A stretch of DNA of 64,000 nt from Gentiana macrophylla (Eukaryota; Streptophyta; Magnoliopsida; Gentianales; Gentianaceae): contig CM047805.1 in the NCBI GenBank assembly GCA_026214975.1, positions 193,201,620-193,265,619 on the forward strand. The letters run 5' to 3'. Position numbers and translations under genes: made by a program. Below are positions 34,396-43,472 of this stretch, in pieces (the stretch's first letter is position 1; each line of letters opens with the position of its first letter). The notes beneath the pieces are model-generated. The model was not told where the DNA came from. It worked only from the letters and a program-made list of their open reading frames with translations, and made no database searches.

Positions 34396-35365
34396 TAAAA
34401 GGTTTAGCAATAATCTCATATGGGCACAAATCTCCTATACAAGCCCGCTAGGCCCAAAAACCTTCTTGATTCAGTCACGTAATATGTTTGGGGCGAATCT
34501 GACATAGCTTGAATCGTGCATGGGTCAGCATGCACTTTATCCTCATGTATGACATGACCCATGTATACCACCTTGGTTTGTCCAAAAGAGTGTTTGGACA
34601 ATTTAGCATAGTATTGGTTTCTTCTTCAAAACTTCTAGAACCACTTTAAGATGTTGTATGTGGGAAGCCATGTCAGGGCTGAAGATTAGGGTGTTATCCA
34701 AAAATGTCAGCCAAACTTCGTCAAGTAAGGTCACAAAGTCTCGTTCATACTTCTCTGGAATGTGGTCGGGGCATTTGTGAGCCTAATGGCATCACTTGGA
34801 ATTCAAATTGGCCATAATGAGTTACAAAGGTGGTCTTCTGGACATCATCGGAATCTGATGGAATCCAGGCCTCAAGTGTATTTTGTAAAATACCTTAGAA
34901 CTCTCTAAATCATCCAATAATTCATCAATTAGGGGAATATATACGATAGCTATCATTGACAGTCAAGTCATTCAACCTTCTGTAATCCTCATAGAATCTC
35001 CAAGTTTCATATTTCTTTTTCACAAGGAACATGGGTGATAAAAAAATGACTATTATTGTGTTGTATAATCCCTTATTGTAGCACTTGATCTACCATCTCC
35101 TCCATTTCATCCTTCTGACAGTGAGCATATCTACAAGGTTTTAGTTTCACAGATTCAACACATTATTTTAAAGTGATGGGATGCTCATAGCCCCTCATTG
35201 GTAGAAATCCTTGGGAATTCACAAGCACCTTATGATACTCTTCTTCAATGGGCATAGGGTTCAGAGCTTGTTCCTGTATCAAATTTAAGCACCCTAAGAG
35301 TCCATAGGTCCCCTTTCTCAAATTCTTAGTAATGATTTTGCAGCTAATCATTCTAAGATGAGTTT
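34396..35365 (-). pseudogene. Chromovirus-type (Ty3/gypsy) reverse transcriptase remnant
   Basis: On the minus strand 35351-35163 gives VNSQGFLPMRGYEHPITLK, the 'GLPP.R..DH.I.L' segment leading into RT. 34840-34740 gives TTFVTHYGQFEFQVMP followed after a base change by a '.TNAP.TFQ' block. 34601-34416 gives SFGQTKVVYMGHVIHEDKVH and SRRFLGLAGLYRRFV, the conserved block after the RT palm. Frames are broken by many stops. The catalytic DD block is not readable. This is a single decayed internal fragment with no LTR seen beside it. Confidence 0.85.
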
Positions 35366-35760
35366 TTTCGGTGTAACTTCTTAGCTTAATTTGTTCTACC
35401 TCGTTAGTGAGAATCAGCTACTTCTTGAAGTCAAAGACCATGAGACTGTACATATCATCCAATCCACCCATAATATCATCCCTCGTTGTATTGTTCTATC
35501 TTTCAATTGTAATAAAAAAATGTAATCTAATTTTTAATTATTCAAACCGTCTCTGCAAGATTGCAACCCCCTGATTCTCTCACTCATAACATCCCTCCCT
35601 CCAACTCTCATTTCTAAGCCAACACCCTCTTCCCACGGTTTTGTATTTGGAAATAATTCCCTCACCGGTTCTTTCCTACTATCGATATCAAATCTTTTGA
35701 TAAACCACCACACCTTATTATTTATTTGATTCCGATGTAGATAACTAACCATACACATCC
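35366..35760. other. Stretch without recognisable features
   Basis: It lies between two retrotransposon remnants of opposite orientation. Only short frames without motifs are present. Confidence 0.4.
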
Positions 35761-36331
35761 AAACTTAACTTGTGATGTGAACAAACTAAGTAGGTTCCCA
35801 AGTAATCCAAATCATAATCATTACAAAACCTTGAATCGATTGTTGAGGTACTCGAAGTACACTATGAATATGAGATTACGAGATACAATATATCCAACAG
35901 TATTAGAAGGAGTGATGCAAACTGGATATCAAATACGAAAGATTCAAAATTCACCAGTGGATACCTATTCACGACTGGTGGTGCGGTTGTGACTTGGAAG
36001 TCCACGAAATAAGCGTGCATAGCTCATTCCACGATATCTAAATTTATAGCATTGGATAAGGCAAGAGAAGAAGCTGAATGACTTCGGAATTTCCTTGATG
36101 ATATTCCATTTGGCCTAAGTCATTGGTTTCTATCAACATACAATGCGATAGTCAATCGGCCTTAGGTAAGACAGATACATTGAAAATACAATACCATTAA
36201 ACAATTGAGTTTGGTTATGTAAAATCTAAGGAGAATCTTGCGGATCCGTTTACAGAAGGTTTAGCTAGAGATAAGATGTCAAGGTTGACAAACATAATGG
36301 AATTGAAGTCTATTACGCATGAACCCTTGTA
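35760..36331 (+). pseudogene. Ty1/copia RNase H remnant
   Basis: The plus-strand translation contains [20 protein letters not shown] and RYSKYTMN, the '.SRY.SNP...HW.A..RILRYLK.T' start of copia RNase H. Beyond a shift come [14 protein letters not shown] (from 'SD.KDSKST.G'), then in another frame [10 protein letters not shown] and ESE-like blocks (35975-36075). Near 36220-36290 is 'SKENLADPFTEGLARD', the C-terminal block. Several indels break the frame. The end of copia pol is followed by sequence that should hold the 3' LTR. Confidence 0.8.
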
Positions 36332-37200
36332 ATGGCACCCAACCATGTTACTGGAGATCCCAAAATTATAACTAAGTTACAAGAAACAACTTAGAACTAC
36401 TCATTCTGTTGGAACAAAAGTGTTGTCCGTATAGAGTATGAGGTTAAGCAAATATTTGAATGATTCATATATCTTGGACAATCCAAGTGGGGTAGGACAT
36501 AACATTCGCGATAAGAGGCCACTATTTAAGTGTGATGTGGGGTCGCGTCTGTGGGAATTATTGAGGTTTGAATTCTCCAAAACACTTTCTGAAATCAAGT
36601 GTTGTCCAAGGCCATAATGGGCACAAACATGAGAATCGAAAGGCGTTAAGGGAGAGAGTAGTGATCACCCACTACTAATTTTACCACAATATCCTACACA
36701 ACACAATCAACACCATTGAATTTGTTGGGACCCATCACAATAGAAAATTCATCACTTTAATCAATGAAAATCATACATGTAGTGGAAAATGCACTACACA
36801 AATGTGTAGTGCACATACCATTTTCCTAAGGGAAATATTGTGTGAGTGTTATCGTCTTGGTTTATACCAAAGGCTGAAAAGCTTAAGATATAGTTCACTG
36901 ATTATCCTAGTGTATATAAAGACCCCCTATCAGGGGAGGCTCCAAATGGTGGGATTTTGGTCACTTGACCCCAAAAATAAAAAATAAAAACAAAAAATTC
37001 ATATGTATTTTTTACACTATTTAAATTTTTTATAGACAAACATTGACCCGCTAATTTTTTTTTAAAATGTTGACCCTTGACCCGTAATCATATTTGGATT
37101 TATAAAATTAATGCTTATAAACTTGTAATACGATGTGCCTCTATCGATCTCCGACCCGTGTTCAAGAATTCCTACAGCCGCCCATGCCCCTATGACTGAA
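36332..37200 (+). other. Probable copia 3' flank/LTR remnant and degenerate hAT-like ends
   Basis: This follows copia RNase H directly, so the left part is probably a 3' LTR, but no TG...CA boundaries could be fixed. 36931-37193 begins caggggaggctcc and ends near gccgcccatgcccctatg, which resemble hAT-type MITE ends (CAGGGG-GG...). No coding sequence. Confidence 0.4.
36790..36813. repeat. 11-bp perfect inverted repeat with 2-nt spacer
   Basis: tgcactacaca and tgtgtagtgca are exact complements separated by aa. The flanks ggaaaa and attttcc extend it imperfectly. It could form a short hairpin in RNA or a cruciform in DNA. Confidence 0.85.
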
Positions 37201-37476
37201 AGTTATCGTCGAATTTTCATCTCATTATCCACAAAACACTTGTATTCTGATATACCAAAATCAACATAAACCCAGTAGCGGACAGGGTCCTCGGCCAGCT
37301 CCGCCTCACGCTATCACGATCCTCATCGTTAGCCAGTAAAAAGGGAATAAAACAGCTAACAACTAGCTCGATACTAAGCACTGGGGGCCCGACCTGGTCG
37401 CCCCTCCGGCTCGCCATCCTTCAACGCTTCTTGACAACAAAGTACCTTTAAGTCCGACCTCAGTCGGAGCTCCGAG

Positions 37477-37715
37477 TCCGCCATGACTCTCTGCCCGTCG
37501 AGGGCTCTCCGACTCCGCCAGGATTCTCTGCCCGTCGAGGGCTCTCCGAGTCCGCCACTTTGCCCGTCGTGGGCTCTCCGAGTCCGCCAGGACTCTCTGC
37601 CTGTCATGGGCTCTTCGAGACCGCCAGGACTCTCTGCCCGTCGAGGGCTCTCCAAGTCCGCCAGGACTCTCTGCCCGTCGGGGGCTCTCCGAGTCCTCCA
37701 GGACTCTTTGTCCGC
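37477..37715. repeat. Minisatellite in the left LTR, about 7 units of 36-39 bp
   Basis: The unit reads approximately 'ccaggactctctgcccgtcg' + 'agggctctccgagtccg'. The right LTR has only about two units (39475-39545), so copy number changed after or during insertion. Confidence 0.9.
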
Positions 37716-37826
37716 CAAGGACTTTCAGCCCTCCAAGCTCACAGTTTGCCAGCTGACCTACTCTCTGCCAGTTGTCCTGCTCTCTGCCAACTGTCCTGCC
37801 CTCGCCAGCTGCCAACTCCATGCCTC

Positions 37827-37834
37827 TATAAATA
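37827..37834 (+). promoter_or_regulatory. TATA box of the LTR promoter
   Basis: TATAAATA stands in an otherwise GC-rich U3 region. The same octamer is conserved at 39628-39635 in the right LTR. Confidence 0.6.
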
Positions 37835-38120
37835 TCACCTTCACCTCCATTAGAATTCTCTCGGATTTCTCTTCCAAGAACTACGCATTAGCTTGATCCC
37901 TTACAAAGGGACGTAGGCAGCCTTTCAGGCTCAGCTCATAATCAAAAGCTCTATCTTTTTCTTGAGCTCCACCGTCTCTCACCGGAGAATTAGGCCAAAA
38001 ATTAGGATACATTCTGGGAAAATCAAACTTCCATCGAAGAGAAGCAAATGAAAGGCAATCAACTAGATATCTACCTCAAAATCCATATACCGCAAACCTG
38101 ATATTTCTGACAGTATCAGT

Positions 38121-38138
38121 TGGCTCCGTCACCGGGAA
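38121..38138 (+). other. Primer binding site, variant
   Basis: tggctccgtcaccgggaa lies two bases after the left LTR. It differs at a few positions from the TGGCGCCGTTGCCGGGAA site of the gypsy elements elsewhere in this window, so it probably pairs with the same kind of tRNA end or a related one. Confidence 0.75.
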
Positions 38139-38596
38139 TAATCATCAAGAAAAACCTACTCCGGTAGTCCGCACCACCACGAAATCTGTTCTCACGGCGT
38201 CGCCAGCGAGGTCTTTCCTCCATCTTCAACTTCAAAATCAACAAAATCTTTGATTCTCTTGGTTGTACAGCCTAGAAATCATCATTTTCAGCATCTTAAC
38301 AGCAAACTCGGTGCAAGGATCACTGGTTTTACGGATCGTTACCCCTCTTTCCGTCAGAACCATCTCAACTTAGCTTGAAGGAACACCTTCAACGTCATCT
38401 TCAAAACTCGCATACGAGTCCTTCATAACTTCCAGGTTGGCGTACGTGTTTTGTCGACTTAGCTTTTTACGTATAAAGGGGATTGCCTCTACTTGTGTTG
38501 TTTGAGACCATTTGGGGTTACATCGACTGAGCTCGTCGGATTGTGGGTTGAGGCTTCACCGTCCGGCGCCGCCTATGTTGAGTGCTCCTCTCGGAA

Positions 38597-38905
38597 AGCT
38601 CTAAGTCCGACTTCTGTCGGAAAGCTCTAAGTCCGACCTCTGTCGGCAAGCTCTAAGTCCGACCTCAGCCAGCAAGCTCTAAGTCCGACTTCTGTCGGCA
38701 AGCTCTAAGTCCGACCTCAGCCGGCAAACTTTAAGTCCGACCTCAGCCGGCAAACTCTAAGTCCGACTTCTTTCAGCATGCTCTAAGCCCGACCTCTCTC
38801 GGCAAGCTCTAAGTCCGACTTCTGTCGGCAAGCTCTAAGTCCGACCTCAGCCGGTAAGCTCTAAGCCCGACCTCTCTCGGCAAGCTCTAAGCCCGTCGCT
38901 TCATG
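38597..38905. repeat. Internal minisatellite, about 12 units of 26 bp
   Basis: The unit is 'gctctaagtccgac' followed by 'ctcagccggcaa' or 'ttctgtcggcaa'. Twelve units follow without interruption. Both LTRs contain one related unit ('taagtccgacctcagtcgg' at about 37450 and 39447), so the internal array looks like an amplified LTR motif. Confidence 0.9.
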
Positions 38906-39253
38906 CACGGCACTTTTAAGCCCGATAGAGCGTTATCGGCATCTAAGCATGTCCGCTACAAAGCACAGCATACAATCGGTAATTCGCTACGCGATACAAA
39001 CACTGATTCAAGCCCGATAGAGCGTTATCAGCACTATAAGCCTGACTTCAGCTCGGCGTCATATTTGGAGCTCACCCTCGAGCGTCTTCTATAAGCCCGA
39101 CCCCAGCTCAGCATCATATTTCTGCTCGCACCTAGTAGAATCTTCTATCGCTCTACAAACAGCCGTCTCGGCAAAACGACACAACAAGTCACCTACAACT
39201 TTACTCCATGGTTCTCACATGTACAGTGAAGAGCTCAAGGAGTATGGGGCCAT

Positions 39254-39862
39254 TGATATACCAAAATCAACATAAGCCCAGTAGCGGACAGGGTCCTCGG
39301 CCAGCTCCGCCTCATGCTATCACGATCCTCATCGTTAGCCAGTACAAAGGTTATAAAGCAGCTAACAACTAGCTCGATACTAAGCACTGGGGGCCCGACC
39401 TGCTAGCCCCTCCGGCTCGCCACACATCTTGACAACAAAGTTCCTCTAAGTCCGACCTCAGTCGGCACTCCGAGTCCGCCAGGACTCTCTGCCCGTCGTG
39501 GGCTCTCCGAGTCATCCAGGACTCTCTGTCCGCCAAGGACTTTCAGCCCTCCAAGCTCACTACCGCCAAACGGTGCCCCGCTCTGCTGCTGTTTGTCACG
39601 ACCTCGCCGGTGCCCGACTCATGCCTCTATAAATATCACCTTCACCTCTATTAGAACTCTCTCGAATTTCTCTTCTAAGAACTACACATTGGCTTGATCC
39701 CTTACAAAGGGTACGCAGGTAGCCTTTCAGGCTCAGCTCATAATCAAAAGCTCCATCTTTTTCTTGAGCTCCACCGCCTTTCACCGGAGAAATCACACAT
39801 AATCAGCTAGATATCCACCTCAAAATTCATATACCGCAAACCTGATATTTCTGACAATATCA
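39254..39862 (+). repeat. Right LTR (609 bp)
   Basis: It matches the left LTR at both ends, with TATAAATA at 39628-39635. It has fewer minisatellite units and lacks a ~55-bp segment present near 38000-38060. Confidence 0.93.
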
Positions 39863-40119
39863 TATTCATAGTAGTCATGTTGCATAGAAGAGAAATCAGA
39901 ACATCTAGTTGTTCGCCGTGTCTCGAGCTTTTGAAGTGCCACTAAACTCGAGATGAAAACCGTTGTATCTTCAAAGAAAATTTCTACATCCGTGGATACA
40001 TGAACAATATGCAACATTGTTTTAAGGATAAAGTGAATACACTCACTCCGGTTTGCGGTTTGCATCTGTTTACCTATTTTTGCATATGTTATTTTATAGT
40101 TTCACATATGTTCTTGTTA

Positions 40120-41140
40120 TGGTACGTTTGTTAGGACGGAATGGAATAGAATGAAATGATTTTTCATTTCATTCCAATGTTTGTGTATGATTATGAGGGA
40201 ATGAAATGGAATGAAATTTTATTCCAATGGAATGAAAAAAGTCTATTTTCATTCCTTTAAAAAATGGATGAAATTCGATGGAATAAATTGAAAATCGACA
40301 AAACAGGTGGGTGATGGGGTAAGAGTGGGTGGGTGGTAGGGTAGGTGATGAAGTAGGGTTGGAAGGGTATGGTAGAGTAGGTGGTGGGGTAAGATAGGTA
40401 AGATACGTAAGGTAGGATAGGGTGAAATAAGATAGGGTAGGATAAGATGGGGTGGTGGGTAGGGTAGAGATGGGTAAGGTAGAGTATGGTGGGGTGGTAG
40501 GTAAGGGTAGCAGTGGGTAGGGTCTGGTAGGGTGGGGTTGCGGGTATGGGAATATAGGGTAGGGTGATATGTAAGGTAGGGCAGTGGTGGGTATGGTGGG
40601 GTGGTGAGTAGGGTAGGAAGGGTGTGATGGGTAGGGTAATGTGTAAGGTAATGTGGGTAGGGTAGGGTAGGGGTAGGGGTATGTAGCATAGATGGTGGGT
40701 ACGGTGGGTTGGGGTGGGGTGGTGGGTAAGGTAGGATAGGGTAAGGGTAAAGTAGGGGTGGGTAGAATGGTGTGGTAGGTAAGGTAGGGTATGGTAAGGT
40801 GGTGGGTAAGGTAAGGTAGGGTGTGGTGATGGGTATGATGGGTATAGTAGGGTGTGGTAGGGTAAGGTATGGCTGGGAGATGGTGGTGTAGTAAGATATG
40901 TAGGATGCATAAGATAGGAAATGATGATGATAGAGTAGGTAAGGTGGGATGGGTAGAATATGATAGGGTAGGTTAGAGTGCAGTGGGGTGTGTGATAGGA
41001 TGAAAGGACCAAAATTCAGTCCAATAGAATGAAAATTAATTTTATTTCATCACATCCAAATGAACATGGTTGAATGGAATTTAAAAAATAAAAAATAAAA
41101 AAACATTCTATTCCATTCACATGAATCTATTTCCTCCATA
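40120..41140 (+). mobile_element. TIR element carrying a GGTAGGG-type minisatellite, copy 1
   Basis: A perfect 15-bp inverted repeat (gaatggaatagaatg at 40139-40153, its complement at 41104-41118) encloses about 700 bp of irregular GGTGGGTAGGGTAAGGT-type units (40300-41010). The left flank, from 'ttatggtacgtttgtta' through 'tgattatgagggaatgaaatg', matches the reverse complement of 57710-57910, so homology marks it as a repeat family. No transposase is encoded. The minus-strand frame of 251 codons (41012-40257) is only the translated repeat (Tyr, Pro, Leu, His and Thr). The class (hAT or other) is unknown. Confidence 0.7.
40300..41010. repeat. Irregular GGGTAGGGT/GGTGGGT minisatellite
   Basis: The plus strand is almost pure G, T and A, with 5-10 bp units (gggtaggg, aaggta, ggtgggt). 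It is strongly strand-asymmetric and G-run rich, so G-quadruplex or R-loop formation is conceivable. It is not the plant telomere unit TTTAGGG. Confidence 0.9.
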
Positions 41141-41499
41141 AATCTTTCGAAGGGTTTAGGCCAGCGGTATGCGCGAGGGCCCAAAACTTCCTCCTACGGC
41201 AATTCTCAGCCATTAATTTCAAAATACCCATTTTGCCCTTATTCATTCATATTTCCTTCAATTGATTTTTTTTTTTTTAACTTCCTTTTTATTCTTCGTA
41301 GCCAAACATTCAAGCCGTCAAAGTATCTTGTAAATCAACCACTGCCATCGGATCATCATCCTACAGATTTAGCATGCGCTTGCAATACCCAATTTTTTTT
41401 CCGTTTTATTATTTTATTTTCGAAGAATCGAGTGCTCCTCAAACGAATCAAGGAAATTCACAACCACCACCAACAAAATATGATGTTTAAATTAAATTC
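41141..41499. other. Stretch without recognisable features
   Basis: AT-rich spacer with T and A homopolymer runs; no coding motif. Confidence 0.4.
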
Positions 41500-41721
41500 A
41501 TGGAATACATGATTCTGATCGAATTAGAAATCAGTTTGTCAGATGTCTCAAAGCGTGCACTTCTTGCAATCGATTATCTTCTATTTGTTTGCAACAAGAT
41601 GAGAACACGAGACAGGCTCCGGTGGTTAGAAATCAGTCATGGAGAAGGAGGTGGTCGGCTTTACCAGTGGCCCGGGGTTTATGGGAAGGAAGTTCCAGCT
41701 CTGAAATACCCGTTTAGCTGA
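41500..41721 (+). pseudogene. Unidentified coding-like fragment
   Basis: A 73-codon frame contains RTRDRLRWLEISHGEGGG and then RLYQWPGVYGKEVPALKYPF, which reads like real protein (balanced composition, several Trp and Gly). I do not recognise the family. It ends at a stop 270 bp before the INTS3-like sequence and shares its strand. It may be a piece of another retrocopy, or a short chance frame. Confidence 0.3.
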
Positions 41722-41989
41722 AGATTTTGCGGGTCCAAAAAAAGCAACGCTCAAAACATTATGCTGGTGAAGCTGATTCGATCATGTTTTCTGACGTACA
41801 TGATTTTCGTCAAAGGCCAGAGAACGATCAATGACTTTGTGCTTCTACATATGTTGTTTGTGTGGATTTTCAGGTATTGCTAAAAAAATCGTGTACTTTT
41901 TCCCCCAAATTGTTTGAAGAATGTTTATCCCTTATCAAGGAGTTTGGGATGTGAGGACATTACTGTGTGTTCCTTTGAGAAACACTAAA

Positions 41990-43472
41990 ATGACTTCTAG
42001 ACTGCTGCATAAAGGTACCTATGAAGCTGACAATCCAATCGAAGTTTCTTTAAGGGAAGCTTTTGAGTTTCTTGAAGCTCAACTTCGACCCCCTTTCCCT
42101 TTGAAAATACCTAACCGTGAAGAATATTTGATCTTAAACAGAGCTATTCTTTATGGTATACTTTGTGAACCCCACTTGTGCAAAGTCCACATTAAGCACT
42201 TACATGCCATTATTACTGATGGTTACAGTTATTTCACATGTATGGTTACCAAGATTGTTGATGATCTTTATGTTAGGCTTGTTCACTCGGTAAAATCACA
42301 GCTTATTTGGCTTGCATATGAGATGATTAATGTCCTAGCTGTGGGGTTTGATGGGTTGTTGGTTGCCCTTTTGAGGCAGATTGTTGGTGGGGGTTATAGT
42401 GAGGGAAATTTGTGGTTGTCTTTTGAGATGATTAATCTTTTTTCAGTTAAATGGGATTGCTTGCTGGAAGAAGAGCCTTTGGTTTTGACCAGTGCTTTGT
42501 ATGTCTTTCTTAGATTGTTATCAGATCATTTTAGGTTGCCAAATGATCCCAAAACCGAGGCTTTAAAGAGGCTAGAAATTGATTTCTGTCTCAGAATGTT
42601 AAGAGATCGATTCCATCTGTGTTTGAAGATTGGAATGGACCTAGTTAGGCTTTTACATGATGTTTTCCATATACCCGAGTTTCGAGTCATTTGGAAGGAC
42701 TTGTTACTGAATCCTAGGGCGTTTAATACAAGTGATTTGAAGATATTTCACAGCTCTACCATTTACAGACTCCCAGTAAATACCTTTTGCTTCGTATTAC
42801 TCCCGAAATGGAAAAACAGTTGAGGTTTTTGCTAACACATGTGAAGTTGGGTAATCAGAGACGCTACCAGGTTTGGTTTACCAAGAAGAAGTTCCTTTGT
42901 GTGCCCGAAAGGGAGAGTAATAGATTGACATTGTTAGATTTATATGTTGTGCACATCATCCACCGAATGATATCATCCAGTCAGAAATTATCCCAAGATG
43001 GGCCGTGATTGGCTAGCTACTGAAGTGTTGCAAGAAGAAGTATGTAGAGGCAAATGTAAAGCTTGCCCTGTTTTATGATTGGCTTTTCTTTGACGAAAAA
43101 ATGAACAACGTTATGAATATTGAACCAGCAATTTTGTTGATGGCTTATTCTATTCCAAAGTACGATGATGTTACACAAACTCTTCTGGATTTTCTCTTCC
43201 TAATGGTCGACAACTATGATACTGAGAGGAAAGATGCGTTACTAAAAGGAGTTCCGACGGCTATAAATGTGCTTCTGTGCAAGGGTGTGGTCCAATCTCT
43301 TGGTATATTTACCAATTGCCCTTTGGTTTCTCCTTTTCATAAGGAAAGCCTTGAAAAGTTGTCTGAAGGCATGCAGAATCACGTTTCCAAGGAGTTACCT
43401 GCACTTGGTCTTAATACTTCTTCTGCATCAGTTGTGGAAATCAACACTTGTATAGGAGTAGCAGAGACTTAA
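41990..43472 (+). pseudogene. Integrator complex subunit 3 (INTS3) pseudogene, N-terminal half
   Basis: INTS3 is a nuclear scaffold subunit of the Integrator RNA-processing complex. From ATG at 41990 the frame reads MTSRLLHKGTYEAD, REAFEFLEAQLRPPFPLKIP, ILYGILCEPHLCKVHIKHLH, VGFDGLLVALLRQIVGGG and CLLEEEPLVLTSALYVFLRL, typical of the plant INTS3 N-terminus. Near 42775 the frame shifts (LRITPEMEKQLRFLLTHVKL), and it shifts again near 42930 (RFICCAHHPPND, IIPRWAVIG). A TGG-like codon is TAG at about 43008. The last frame continues ALFYDWLFFDEKMNNVMNIE and ends at 43472. About half of the protein is represented, with no intron in 1.5 kb. This fits a truncated retrocopy, though I cannot check the parental exon structure. 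A run-in frame upstream (41921) is 5'-UTR-like. Confidence 0.88.

Larger units (their letters stand above)
37248..38118 (+). repeat. Left LTR (871 bp)
   Basis: It starts tgataccaaaa-like (tgatataccaaaatc) and ends tctgacagtatca. TATAAATA at 37827-37834 is a likely core promoter. About seven units of a 36-39 bp minisatellite occupy 37477-37715. Confidence 0.93.
37248..39862 (+). mobile_element. Complete 2.6 kb non-autonomous LTR retrotransposon with TSD
   Basis: The element has TG...CA LTRs at 37248-38118 and 39254-39862. It is flanked by identical 5-bp target duplications 'tattc' (37243-37247 and 39863-39867). A primer-site-like tggctccgtcaccgggaa follows the left LTR, and a G-rich tract (ggagtatggggccat) precedes the right LTR. 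The 1.1 kb interior codes for nothing recognisable, so the element depends on others for its enzymes (TRIM/LARD class). The left LTR is 262 bp longer, mainly by expansion of a minisatellite. The long frames on both strands in the left LTR come from that minisatellite. Confidence 0.93.

Noticed and set aside
37363..37896. Overlapping long frames on both strands
   Set aside because: They are a by-product of the GC-rich 36-39 bp minisatellite in the left LTR, open in several frames because the unit length is near a multiple of three.
38597..38905. Regular 26-bp repeats as a possible CRISPR array
   Set aside because: The units are contiguous with no unique spacers, and they lie inside an LTR element of a plant.
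40257..41012. Long minus-strand reading frame of 251 codons
   Set aside because: It is the translation of the G-rich minisatellite (repeated Tyr, Pro, Leu, His and Thr) and has no protein-like sequence.
41500..41721. Joining this frame to the INTS3 pseudogene as one protein
   Set aside because: The sequence does not resemble INTS3, and a typical INTS3 start codon lies at 41990.
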